A stretch of 64,000 nucleotides of DNA from Lenzites betulinus (taxonomy: Eukaryota; Basidiomycota; Agaricomycetes; Polyporales; Polyporaceae): assembly GCA_022264855.1 (NCBI GenBank), contig JABYQU010000034.1, positions 124,001 to 188,000 on the forward strand. The letters are read 5' to 3'. The position numbers were made by a program, and so were the translations under genes. The notes beneath the pieces were generated by a model. It made no database searches. It was not told where the DNA came from and saw only the letters and a program-made list of their open reading frames with translations. Positions 47,201-56,759 of this stretch are shown here, piece by piece; position 1 is the stretch's first letter; every line of letters begins with the position of its first letter.

Positions 47201-48686
47201 CAACGACATCTTTCTGGTAACCGAAGCAGACGAAGCGGACATGGTAACTGACGCACTACTACATAGATTCCGAGAAGAACCCCTCTTCGTGGAGGTCATC
47301 CATGCAATCATGAACCAGACGAACGGTGACGAACGCCAGTCGCGACGAGCACGCCATCGAGCAACGCAGTACGCAATTGACGACGGAAAGCTATGGCGTA
47401 CAAAAGGCGGCGAGAGGACTCGAGCAAGAACACGGGTAGAGTGTATCACCAGGGCGGAAGCGATCCGAAAAGCGGCAGAGCAACACGAGCAGGGCGGTCA
47501 TTGGGGCCGGGACGCGATAAAGATCGTGCTCATGGACAAATACTGGAGTCCGAAGCTCGACGCATCCATACTCGAAGGAATCAAACACTGCGGTAAATGC
47601 AAGAATTTCGGATCCACGCACTTACACTCGCTCCTAGATCCTATAACGCGACGCCACCCATTCGAACTCCTCGTTGCCGATTACTTGTCGCTACCGGACG
47701 GCAAAGGCGGATTCCACACGCTGGGCGTGTTCTTAGACGTGTTCGCACAGCATGTGTGGGCCTTCAAGTACAGAACGGCAGGAACATCGAAGACGACCAT
47801 AGACGGCCTGAAGAACATTTTCCACAACTTCATACCACCGGAGACGTTCATGACGGACGGCGGTAAGCATTTCGACAATCACGAAGTTCGTGCTTACTGC
47901 CAGCAGTGGAACACCAAAACGCACGTCGTCGCGGCGTATTCACCATGGGTCAACGGACTTGTAGAAGGAACTAACAAGTTGCTGTTGCACGTGCTCAAAC
48001 GACTGTGCGCACCGGAACTCGGAGAAGACAATTGGAACGCGGAAGTGACCCAGAAAGACTGGGAAAAGCTACCACGAACGTGGCCAGACCACTTGGATGA
48101 AGCGGTGAAGTGTCTCAACTACCGCATCTTACCAGCGCTGAAGTTCTCGCCCAAGGAGTTGTTGCTGGGCAAAGTGGTAAACACACCGCCCACAGCATTA
48201 GACATCGCACAACAGCCAGTAACCACGCAAGACGCAGAGACCCATATCGCATACGTTGCCCAGCAACACCTCGACGGATACGAAGAAGCGCTACGCCACG
48301 CCATACAACGGAAGAAAACCTTCGACAAGCGCGTCCTAGCTTCAAGACCAGGGGAGCAAGTGTTCACGCCAGGAACGTTAATTCAAGTGTACCGCAGCGA
48401 TCTCGACTACACCTTCAAAACAGAGCGCAAGCTGGTACCAAAGTGGTCACCGCCGTACCGCATAGTGAGTCGTATCCAAAATTCGTACCGAATTGCTACG
48501 CTAGGGGGGGGGAGGTATCAGGGCTATACCATGCAAGGCGGCTGCGACGCTTCACACCACGACCGGGGACAAGACTTGCAGCGGAAGAAGCACAGCGCGC
48601 CCAGGAAGACGCCAAACGAACACGAGACCTCCAAAGCGCTTCCACAAGCGACGCGTAATCGTCGCAACTGTCACCACACAAGCTAA
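44232..48686 (+). CDS. pol: Retrotransposon Pol (protease, RT, RNase H, integrase)
   Basis: Expressed by -1 frameshift from gag. The open frame itself begins at 43854, but the part before 44232 is gag overlap. Order: a retropepsin-like site VDDGA (about 44571), RT with MPFGLTGAPSAF and the catalytic FVDD (46239-46250), RNase H (TTDGSKDGFGAVLA, ETDCQALK), an integrase zinc-binding region (HEQGGHWG...CGKC) and the catalytic D, D, E in VADYLSL, MTDGGKHF and GLVEGTNK. All catalytic residues are present. After a run of nine G at 48504-48512 the frame loses similarity to the usual C-terminus, while the adjacent frame continues with YHARRLRRF, so an indel in the homopolymer is likely. Confidence 0.9.
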   Translation, partial: GKRLGVVSQQDRTTAPNTDPTKTQVVPERTSHTFGDDRDSHSCEPFPTAEDVVSRTMVDASLEPHVQTPEYDHQCMLYSVKSAGNDSHESMPFVCHFVLRNEKTGTAARIKGLVDDGAMVNVLDAALWPKIRERVGDATKSARTLRMANGVLVQSQGQWTGEFDFEGVSVQSAFEIFPSGGAWSFLIGKPLLEALRAKHDYDEDIISVSGKGRTALLKNQRGQTWGDKALEAKGLNLMLDAKMCASDKEAVREPTLSNRTTSWTQGRESTLTETVSSTDHAPKIVKRPVTVEDAEDEDEVHNQATSVQEHRDRAEPAAHPARELRKPARWIAGRRWPSRERHTRQTAAEAPRNTAVNAEHDKDRYVGPDAEETPQHDLFELPVSAVFSTTDDADDIYTRTTEPFKPKRVQAIVDAIHVGEDVTSEERKAITQLIEEFADCFALSVKEVTPVPGAVHTLNVPADATFSKRVHQKPLTPPQREYVHKKIDELVEAGAIEPCTPDEVKCIAPITLAHKAHEGSGLSMEELQRRVNEECEAIGKPPPFDVPKRAGGEVREHTTPPSERKWRICQNFGEINKVTEIAPMPQGDIRQKQQSISGHRWVCTFDFASGFYAIVLAEESRPYTCFYIEGRGYFRCVKMPFGLTGAPSAFAQLTATHMHDLIADNIIELFVDDGAAAGDQFGELMAKLRKILERVRQTGLSLSPSKCQWFMTNTVFAGASVGPSGVMPDRAKLTAVVDWKVPEDALNLVSFLGLTSHFRDLIKDYARIEAPLRDLLRDVHVPKSAKKGLYRRAMQNYKLNERWTEAHTAAFVRLKTILTSEPVLHRPLWDGTPFIVTTDGSKDGFGAVLAQRINTTLPNGQIVKKVHPIAYASKRTSKSEEKYKSFISEFAALKFGLDKFADIVWGFPIEIETDCQALKDVLTNDKLTSTHARWRDGILAHQIVDVRHIPGKLNTVADGLSRVGENAERTHGDGSEWTVCEDWEANTGLVNDIFLVTEADEADMVTDALLHRFREEPLFVEVIHAIMNQTNGDERQSRRARHRATQYAIDDGKLWRTKGGERTRARTRVECITRAEAIRKAAEQHEQGGHWGRDAIKIVLMDKYWSPKLDASILEGIKHCGKCKNFGSTHLHSLLDPITRRHPFELLVADYLSLPDGKGGFHTLGVFLDVFAQHVWAFKYRTAGTSKTTIDGLKNIFHNFIPPETFMTDGGKHFDNHEVRAYCQQWNTKTHVVAAYSPWVNGLVEGTNKLLLHVLKRLCAPELGEDNWNAEVTQKDWEKLPRTWPDHLDEAVKCLNYRILPALKFSPKELLLGKVVNTPPTALDIAQQPVTTQDAETHIAYVAQQHLDGYEEALRHAIQRKKTFDKRVLASRPGEQVFTPGTLIQVYRSDLDYTFKTERKLVPKWSPPYRIVSRIQNSYRIATLGGGRYQGYTMQGGCDASHHDRGQDLQRKKHSAPRKTPNEHETSKALPQATRNRRNCHHTS

Positions 48687-48757
48687 GCAGTTCCATCATA
48701 CATTCCTTTCGCTAGTACTACGCGAAGGCGGGGCAACGCCGACGCATACAATGCATG

Positions 48758-48766
48758 CATAAAAAG
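48758..48766 (+). promoter_or_regulatory. TATA-like element upstream of retrotransposon ORF3
   Basis: CATAAAAAG lies about 85 bp before the ORF3 ATG and is followed by a C/T-rich stretch (about 48,785-48,845) typical of fungal promoter/leader regions. This could drive a separate ORF3 transcript. Evidence is by position and composition only. Confidence 0.35.
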
Positions 48767-48846
48767 AAAACCACCTGCAACAACACTTCCCACTCTCATT
48801 CCACACTCTTTCGCAACCATCTGTTCATCCACACTCGTTCACAGCA

Positions 48847-49452
48847 ATGCCGCTTTATCCGCCGGTCCAAGCCATCCGCAACGTCGAAGTCGCGTACACG
48901 AGCTGCGCAGTCCACCCACAAGGACTGAACGTGTTCGAAGTCCAGAAGATTCCAAGCGGGGGACGTCTGGCCAAAAACGACATCGTCAATCTCACCTACA
49001 AACGGGCGAACGATGGATGGGTGGTACACACCGAGGTGAAGCTCACACGGATACGAACCTTCGATCGAGCGAGCGTCGAGTTCGTGGCGGAGAGGTGCAG
49101 CCTGGTGCCTGGAGATGAGCGAGACCACCTCCCGTACGTCCTGCTCCACGTACCGCGAACACACGTCCGAGGCCTCGGATGGTGGCCGATCGTGCAGTAC
49201 ATCATCGGTCGACCGTGGGCAGCCAGCACCATCCCATCCACGATCCAGTGGAAGCCGCGAAGCCAGTTCCCCCGAGGCAGATTGCCGATCGAAGTACGGC
49301 GCATCCTTGAACCAGAGAGACCCGACGTCGAAGAAATCTGCGAATTGCTTCGAAAAGTTCCTGTGGAGATCATCATGGAAGTCACACGCCGGGACGGAAC
49401 GATAATCGGAATCACTCGCGCTTTGGCCGACGACGCGGACGTCGCCGCTTAG
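48847..49452 (+). CDS. Retrotransposon ORF3 of unknown function in the env position
   Basis: An ATG-started frame of 201 codons between the pol stop and the polypurine tract; its TAG overlaps the first bases of that tract. The protein is mixed alpha/beta in look, soluble, with no signal peptide, membrane span or furin-type site, so it is not an envelope protein by any visible sign. Recognisable stretches are only descriptive: YTSCAVHPQGLNVFEVQKIP near the start, RGLGWWPIVQYIIGRPWAAS in the middle and a charged helix PERPDVEEICELLRKV near the end. Codon use resembles gag and pol. I do not recognise a family. It may be an accessory factor of the element or a captured gene. Confidence 0.8.
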   Translation: MPLYPPVQAIRNVEVAYTSCAVHPQGLNVFEVQKIPSGGRLAKNDIVNLTYKRANDGWVVHTEVKLTRIRTFDRASVEFVAERCSLVPGDERDHLPYVLLHVPRTHVRGLGWWPIVQYIIGRPWAASTIPSTIQWKPRSQFPRGRLPIEVRRILEPERPDVEEICELLRKVPVEIIMEVTRRDGTIIGITRALADDADVAA

Positions 49453-49458
49453 AGGGGG
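49451..49458 (+). other. Polypurine tract
   Basis: AGAGGGGG lies five bases before the 3' LTR, the usual place for plus-strand DNA priming. Confidence 0.7.
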
Positions 49459-49463
49459 CCGCA

Positions 49464-49637
49464 TGGGATAGGGCGAGATGGCGGAGGAGAGCGGGGTGAG
49501 AGGAGGTTGGGCGGCTAGGAGGTTGGGCGGTTAGGAGCTTAGTCAGCGGACAGGGAAGGAGCAGGCGCATGTATCGAGAGCGGCAGAATCAATCCACCAG
49601 CACCCAGTAGTCTGCAGGACGAGAGTAGACTGGCCCA
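49464..49637 (+). repeat. 3' LTR
   Basis: 174 bp, identical by eye to the 5' LTR at 42,387-42,560. Followed by ACGG, the target-site duplication. Confidence 0.92.
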
Positions 49638-49911
49638 ACGGTTGCCAGCCCAGGTCAATGTCAGCCCCGACTTGAAGAGGATGCGGCTGACGCGGGCTCG
49701 AAGCATAGGGTACGAATCACACTGTATTCGCAATGAGCGTAAGGTCCAAGAATACGAACGCCATACGCTACTATCAGATCGAGAGATCTCGAGATGCATG
49801 GAAATGACGAGAATAGCTACTGAGCGCACATGTCCGTCTGCGAGTCCGAGCAGAAATAAATCCAGGGAAGCATAAGAACAGAGAATTAAAAGAAGACGGG
49901 TAGGCACGAGG

Positions 49912-51430
49912 TTATACGGAGTTGAGCGGTAGCTCGATGGGACACGCGCCGTCGGTGACGGATGTCGAGGTACTTCTCTTCCCGATGAGTCCTGCGATGG
50001 TCATGTCGAGGATGAGGCGGAATTGAACGGCTACAGGAAGTTCAGCATTCTATTCATATTGAATGTACAGTGTTACATACCTGGCCGTTTACCATCAGTG
50101 TAGATCGCCTTGTTCCGGCAGCCATTGTACCAGTTACTCCCTGTAGATATACAGAGTGTGAACTATAAGTAACGAGATCACATAATCGACACGCACATGT
50201 TTGATCAGAGTCGTTGGTGGCGACGTAGCTGAAGTTCAAGGGAAGAGTAATGAGGGGGAGAGCCCTCGCGGGCACCGTGAGTTTTCCCGTATCGCCGGTG
50301 GCAATTGCACGGGATGTCTGCAAGTCATACACCGTACCATGAATGTTGTGGAATGTCAATGGGAGGAAGTTGCTTCCGGTATCGGCCTGCATCGTCATCT
50401 GACCCGGGAAGCTGAAGTTTGCAGGTGCACGACTGAACTCAGTGGGGATACTGTTGTTGAATGGTGGAGTGGCAGGAGAGAGTGGTTCAGACGAGTTCAA
50501 GTTGAAGCCGGGCACCCGCGGAATGGTGAATGCCAAGATGATGGCAACCCTGGTGGAAAGTCAGTAAACCACGGAGGCGACCGGTGAAAGAACGTACGCA
50601 GCGCATAGGAAAAAGACGAGCCAGGCGGTGAACTTCCTGGTGAAGTACCTGCCGCAAAGGCCGCGCTGACCGCGTTTCCACTCCTTCCACTTTGTCGCGG
50701 CATTCTCCATCCTCTCCTCACGCTTGGCTTTCTTGGACATACCCCGCATTTCCTCTGCCTTCCACTCGGGCCCAAGAGCTGGTACGGTGATCATCTCTAC
50801 GTTTCCTGGTGTCGCTGGATCTTCGAGGCCAACATTAGGCGTTGAGTGCTTCGCGTACCTAACATCATACACAATGTTTGAGCGCCATGTCGCATTAAGC
50901 TCAGGACCATCTCAATTTCGGGAGTATGGCCACTCAAGCCGTGATACCGCGATGCGATAGAGGAAGTACTTACGCAGATCCGTCATGACTGTAGGGCGTG
51001 GGAGAGGGCACCTGGCGATAGCTACTAGGCCTTGAGCATTTGTCGGATAGATATGTTTAGGGCGGAAAGCAATGTACCCGTTGTCACCCATTCCAAACGC
51101 AGTGGAATACCGGGGCCCTGCATTGTTGAAGTCGGCGTAGACATCCCAAGCGGGCTCCGCCGGGGCCTCCTCGTCCATACCGGGCTTGAATTTGACAGGC
51201 TCCTTCCGCCCGGTATCGAAGTACGACATTCCGTTGTAGCCCGCAGTAGGTGTCCCTTCACTGTATAGGTCCGCTCTCGATGCCCTGTTTGCGCCGTAGA
51301 AGGAGGATGAGGAGTCCGCGCGAGTCCGTCCGGGAGGCCCTGGGGGTGGGAAGTCGCTAGCAAGGGCGTCGACCGACGTCCTCCGTCCGCCGTAGAAAGA
51401 CGAGACAGCGCTTTTGCGGTCGTATTCCAT
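49912..51430 (-). CDS. Single-pass membrane protein with extracellular LEA-2-like domain
   Basis: Model: complement(join(49912..50030,50081..50140,50197..50549,50598..50858,50970..51430)), 417 aa. A Ser/Tyr/Pro-rich cytosolic N-terminus of about 200 residues (SSFYGGRR and SSFYGANR repeats) leads to a basic stretch and one membrane span (WLVFFLCAAVAIILAFTI, about residue 235). The outer part has sequons (NSSE, NFSF, NDSD), conserved WSNWYNGC, and ends KRPAVQFRLILDMTIAGLIG. Such basidiomycete proteins resemble the water-stress LEA-2 fold; function is unknown. Donor GTACTT at 50,969 was chosen over GTAAGT because only it keeps the frame into RKYAKHSTPN. The 275 bp up to the retrotransposon hold no gene. 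Confidence 0.75.
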
Positions 51431-51676
51431 CACCGCAAGTCAGAGAGGTAAAGAACGTCGAGGGTGAGGGGGAGTGAGGGGGGGAGAGAAGGTGGTGATG
51501 AGCCCAGGTGGTCGTGGATCATGCAACGAAACAGGCGCCCGTACACGGTCATCTCCCCCGGCCGCTGGCGTCACAGTGGCTGGACTAACCGCGACCACGA
51601 CCACCGCCCAACCAGTACTACTACTGGACATCAGCATACACCTCGCCAGGGCTTGTGAACCGTTTTCTTCGCCGGC

Positions 51677-53574
51677 ATGGCTTGGGCTTTGATCACCTTC
51701 CTTGCGTGTCTTGTAATTGGCCAGGTGGTCGGACGAATTCTGAGTTTGCGTCGGAAGAATGACAAGCAACGAGCAAAGCTATTCTCGGAACTAGGGATGG
51801 AGGATGTGAGCTCTAAGAAGCTCAAGATCATTGGATTTTTTCATCCGTATTGGTGAGCAACATCAGAGCAAGACAGCGAATGTGACTCTCATCTCACGTA
51901 GCTTTGTGAAGTAATGCCGGTGGAGGAGGAGAACGAGTTCTCTGGGCTGCTGTTCATGCGTTGCAGAGGAAAGATCCCGACGTTGTTTCCGTCGTCTACA
52001 GTGGAGACACCGACGCGACGAAAGAGAAGATCATTGACAAGGTCAAGGTAGGAGCGTCCGGTGCATGCCTGCTTTGCCTGCACTGACATGTAGCAGGCTC
52101 GCTTCGATATCGAATTGTCCCCGCAAACACTGCACTTTGTATTTTTGAAATCTCGTCATCTGGTAGAGGATTACACATGGCCCCGTTTCACCTTACTAGG
52201 GCAGAGCCTTGGGTCTATGTACCTCGTATGGGAAGCCATGACATATCTCATCCCCGACTTATACATTGGTGAGTACTCGAGAACACCAATCAGGAGCCAA
52301 GTACTCAACGCTACGCCTTATTCCAGATACCATGGGCTACGCTTTTACGTACCCCGTGGTTTCACTCCTTGGAAATATTCCTATCGGGGCATATGTACAT
52401 TACCCAACTATCAGCACAACTATGCTGTCTCGAGTTCGGTCGCGAAAGCAAGGTGTCACCAACTCTGAAGTCATCTCCTCTTCCATCGTTCTTAGTCAAG
52501 GGAAACTACTGTTAGTCCGGTCTATCTACCAGCGTGTTGCATCTCACTCACAAGGCTCAGGTATTACCGGATCTTCATGTATTATTATGCATACTCTCTT
52601 CGCCAAGCTCAGTTCCTGATGGTGAACTCATCATGGACCAAGAACCACATCGACTCCATCCTACAACATCGCGACCCCCTTCTGGACACCATCCATTACC
52701 TACCTCCCCTCATCGGCCTGAAGCTGCTATCCCGTAAGCAGTCGGAAATACCCAAGACCGCACAAATCGTATACCCCTCCTGCGACACTCGTCAAATGTC
52801 TGTCTTTCCCCTGGAGGGACGCGAACGCGCCATCCTCAGTATCGCGCAGTTTAGGTTAGTTCCGTCTAATTGTCCCCCCACCCCCTATGAAACTAACTTT
52901 GGAGAAGACCAGAGAAGGACCACGCGGCGCAACTATACGCGTTCCACAAATTCTTGGAACTGTATCCCGAATATAGATCATCCGGGGCCTCTCCTGCGAA
53001 ACTCGTGCTGATGGGAGGAAGTCGAAATGTTGGAGACGCGACTCGCGTCGAGAATCTAATTGCCCTAGCAAAGGAGCTGGAAATCAGAGTGAGCTCTCCA
53101 GTCCCTCCTGATATTGATAACAACTAACATGCACGCAGGACCAAGTGCAGTTCATCGTGAACGCCAAGTACTCTGAGATCCTGGACTGGCTGTCTCGGGC
53201 CAGTATCGGCCTAAGCACGATGGTTGACGAGCACTTCGGCATCAACGTGGTAGAGTTCATGGTGCGCAACCATCCTCTGCAACACCTTGGCACTCCTGAC
53301 CTTCTTGTAGGCAGCGGGCGTCATACCAGTCGCGCACGCATCCGCAGGCCCACTTCTAGACATCGTTGTCCCGCTCGACGGCCAACCTACTGGATACCAC
53401 GCAACGTCCCCCGATACGTTTGCAGAGGCGTTCCGTACGGTGCTCACGCTGCCGAAGGACGCGGACCTCGCTATGCGGCAACGTGCCCGCACGCTCGCAG
53501 TGCGCAAATTTTCGGCGGAAGAGTTTGAGAAGGGCTGGGACGCGAGTGGATGGCGGGCATGGCTGTCACGGTAG
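51677..53574 (+). CDS. alg11: GDP-mannose:Man3GlcNAc2-PP-dolichol alpha-1,2-mannosyltransferase (ALG11)
   Basis: Model: join(51677..51852,51912..52047,52097..52268,52327..52510,52561..52854,52908..53088,53139..53261,53311..53574), 509 aa. An N-terminal membrane anchor ([19 protein letters not shown]) precedes a GT-B glycosyltransferase. Family stretches are [69 protein letters not shown] and the donor-site [19 protein letters not shown]. It adds the fourth and fifth mannose to the lipid-linked oligosaccharide on the cytosolic ER face. Several acceptors are atypical (GTGAAG, GAGAAG), but only they keep the frame. Confidence 0.95.
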
Positions 53575-54562
53575 ACTCGGCGGTACGTAAAACGTGAGAC
53601 TGTCGAATGCCGGGTTGAGTGGTCGAATGGAAGATACTGCCAACCTCTTGCTTGGATAGGATGCCCTTGATTTGGGAGCCGAACAGAGTGCATGCCGGCG
53701 CTGGCTGGGCCTTGCCTCCCATCGTCTGCCAAACGCTCAAATTGCGGGAAGTGCGGCTGCAGTGCGTCGGGGTGCAGTCTAATCGTTTCGCAGCGTCTGT
53801 GCCAGCCACGATGGGCGTCCCGGACCCGTTGGTATTGGAACACCGGCGGGTGCCCCCACGCTAGTGTTGCTTCTGTATACAATGCCTTGACATGCAGACG
53901 ATTTCCAGTCCATGTCAAAGCCTACTGCGTCTAAGTACCGTAATTGAGGTGATGTACTTTTCGATGGATGAACGTACTCACCAAAACGTTATGATTCTAA
54001 TCTGCAAGCCTCATAGTAGCCGGTCACACGACTCTTGGGCAAAGCTTGACACTCCGCTACGTCAAACGGTCGCAAGCCGTGGTTGCACGGAAGGAAGTAG
54101 CATACGCATACACCCCAACCGCTGTCCTCGCGTTATAAGCGCCACATGCAACCATCCGCTGTCACCCCGATTACAGGGACGACAACGGGAATACCGTCAG
54201 TACGCACTACCGGTCCCCGTCAAGTCACGGTTGAGCATTCCCCTTCCCTCATTGCACGACCGTGAAGTCTTCCATTCCCTCATCATATAATCGGCCTCCC
54301 ATGCCGCTGTGGCGGCGAAGCCTAGCGCACCCCGGTACACAACCTTCCTGGGGGCGAGAACATTACGTTCTGACAGTGTGGAAGCAAATGCTCGCCCCCG
54401 CCTGTGTCACCAGACCACTGGCACAGGTTTTGCAGGCAGCAAGTCGGGTGCGCGTTGAGAGACGTCCATGACAGCGCCTGAGGATGCACTGGATGGCCTA
54501 TATAATGTGCAATGCCTCAGGCGGTAGTGCTAACCCCACGACATACCGACGAATTTCTAACG
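53575..54562. other. intergenic, promoter of the heme-only CYP505-type gene
   Basis: About 990 bp between two plus-strand genes. No gene is supported; the minus-strand ORF reaching in from 53,211 is a shadow of ALG11 and non-coding sequence. Confidence 0.5.
54499..54506 (+). promoter_or_regulatory. TATA box of the heme-only CYP505-type gene
   Basis: TATATAAT lies 64 bp upstream of the ATG at 54563. The fused paralogue has CATATAAT 58 bp upstream of its ATG (58,034-58,041). The matching spacing argues for 54563 as the start and against the in-frame ATG at 54512, which is too close to the TATA box. Confidence 0.6.
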
Positions 54563-56759
54563 ATGTTACACGCTCTCACAAACAAGACCGCCCCCACGGC
54601 CTATACCCCCATCCCCTCCCCGCCTGGCCTCCCTGGCCTGGGCAACATTGACGCGATCGACAAGGACCTCCCCATCAAGTCTTTGCACGAGCTTGCACAG
54701 AAGTATGGCGAGATCTACGAGCTCAACGTTGTCGGTTGGTTGCTTCCCATCTATCATAATACTCATGAGATAGGGATACTGAACATCGTGTAACACAGGC
54801 AACAAGATGATTGTCATCAACTCTCGCGGGCTCATGAACGAGGTCTCTGACGAGAAGCGCTTCTCGAAGAAGATCGCCGCAAACTCGAACCAGCTCCGCA
54901 ACGCCGCTGGGGACGGTCTGTTCACCGTACGTCGGACGTGTTCGTATCCTGCCAATGCGCCGCTTGCTGAAATTTGCACAGGCTCGCGTTCCCGAGGAGA
55001 AGAACTGGGGCATTGCCCGTACGTGTCCCACTTCTAGTACTTATATGTACCTTCGTTGCAACCAACTGAACGGTCCTTCAGACCGCCTCTTGATGCCCAT
55101 CTTCACCCCCGGCAGTGTGTGCAGCATTGCAGACGACATGCGGGACATCGTCGCTCAACTCGTGCTGAAGTGGGAACGGTATGTGTCTAGGCTGGCACGC
55201 GTTGCCTACTTTATAAACCTGACCGGCTTGTTTCACAGTTTCGGTGCGAATGCTGTTATCGACACAGCGGAGGACTTCTCCCGCGTGACGCTGGACACCA
55301 TCTGCCTTGCCGCGATGGGATACCGGTGAGTTGTTTGCAACGGGTCAATGTGACATTTTCTGACGGGTGGTGTCTCCCCAGCATGAACTCGTTCTACCGG
55401 GTTAGCAGCATTGTTCTGACATGTGCGACAGGAAGCTCACAGTGTTTCATAGGAGAGCCTGCACCCGTTGGCAGTATCAATGGCTGACTTCCTCCTCGAG
55501 AGCACGAAGCGCGGCTCCCGCCCGCCCGCGGTGCAGAACCTGCTTATCGCTGAAAACGCGAAGTACGCAGAGGACCAGAAGGCTATGTTCAGCATGGCTG
55601 AAGAGAGTGAGACACGTCGTCTTGCTACGTAAGTTTGCCATGCTTACATAAACCATCTGCAGTCATGGCACAACGTCGCGCCAACCCTACGGACAAGCAG
55701 GACGTTCTGAACCTCCTAATGTATGGCACCGACAAGGAGACTGGCCTTGGACTTCCCGAGAAGACTGTGCAATACAACGTATGTGCTGGAGGCCAGATGG
55801 TTTATTGTTCTCCACTGACCCTCTAATACCTCGAAGTTGTTGACATTCCTCATCGCCGGACATGAAACCACCTCTGGTGTGTGTCCCGACAGAAGGACCT
55901 CATAAGGTGGCACTGATACCCGTAATAGGCATGCTGGTTTTTGCAGTCTACTACCTTCTGAAGAGCCCCGACGCGATGAGCAAGCTGCAGGCCGAAATCG
56001 ACGCTACGCTCGGCGGGCGTCCGCTTACGACCGGGGATCTCAACACGATGCCGTACCTCATCGGCAAGTCGATCCACCACCAAATGCTGATCCGCTGCGG
56101 CATACTGATGGTGCATCACAGCGGTCATGCGCGAGACCCTGCGTCTCGCTCCGACAGCGCCTGCGCGCACCGTTGCTCCCTTTGAGGATACCACCCTCGG
56201 CGGCAAGTACTTTGTGGAGAAGGGAGCGTCGATCACCGTGAACACGTACGACTGTCAGCGGGACACCACGGTGTGGGGACCCGACGTGAGTAGTGAGATG
56301 CGCTTGTTCGCGGGTGTCCGTCTAATCGTTATGACAGGCGGAGGAGTTCCAGCCGGAGCGCATGCTCGACGGCAAGTTCGAGGCGATGCCGGTACGTAGT
56401 CTGGTATTACACCGCCAGAAGCCTCAAGCTGACCCGGTCCATATCTATTAGAGTAACGCTTGGCAGGCCTTCGGCTTCGGCGATAGGGCATGCATTGTAC
56501 ATATTCTTCACGTAATGCTGGTCAACAAGATACTGACTTGTGCATCTAGGGCGGCGCTTTCGCATGGCAGGAGGCCCAGATCGCCCTCGTCACAATCTTC
56601 CAACACTTCGACCTAGTCATGAACGACCCCACATACGAGCTCCACATGAAGCAGACACTGAGCATCAAGCCACAGGGCTTCTTCATTCGCGCAATCCCGC
56701 GCAAGAACAGCCCGCACCAGTTCACCCCGCCTTCTATCAACACGTCTAAGAAGGCGTAG
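54563..56759 (+). CDS. CYP505-type P450 heme domain without reductase
   Basis: Model: join(54563..54734,54799..54926,54982..55018,55082..55178,55239..55325,55382..55400,55453..55606,55663..55778,55837..55876,55929..56063,56122..56285,56338..56391,56453..56497,56550..56759), 485 aa. It aligns along its length with the heme domain of the fused enzyme downstream: ILPIP-like start, KRFSKKI, NAAGDGLFT, I-helix IAGHETTS, K-helix ETLR, and heme loop FGFGDRACI with Cys415. The protein ends 54 codons after the point where both share FAWQEAQ, with a Ser/Thr/Lys tail in place of the reductase linker. All P450 residues are intact, so it may need an external reductase. Intron 10 (56064-56121) begins GCAAGT; the paralogue has GTGAAC there. 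Confidence 0.88.

Larger units (their letters stand above)
42387..49637 (+). mobile_element. Complete Ty3/gypsy LTR retrotransposon, 7.25 kb
   Basis: Two 174-bp LTRs (TGGGATAG...TGGCCCA) flank an interior with PBS, gag, pol, an extra ORF and PPT. The domain order protease-RT-RNase H-integrase assigns it to Ty3/gypsy. Flanks carry a short target-site duplication: ACGG (or AACGG, one base being ambiguous with the LTR end) precedes the 5' LTR and follows the 3' LTR. By eye the two LTRs do not differ, so the insertion is recent. A homopolymer frameshift near the pol end and a GTG at the expected gag start question whether this copy is fully active. It lies between the tetraspanin-like and the LEA-2-like genes, both on the other strand. 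Confidence 0.93.

Noticed and set aside
53211..53918. 235-codon minus-strand ORF
   Set aside because: It is antisense to the ALG11 3' exons and runs into non-coding sequence; no motif.
54512..54562. Upstream in-frame ATG for the heme-only CYP505-type gene
   Set aside because: It is only about 13 bp from the TATA box, upstream of where transcription should begin, and the paralogue starts at the later position.
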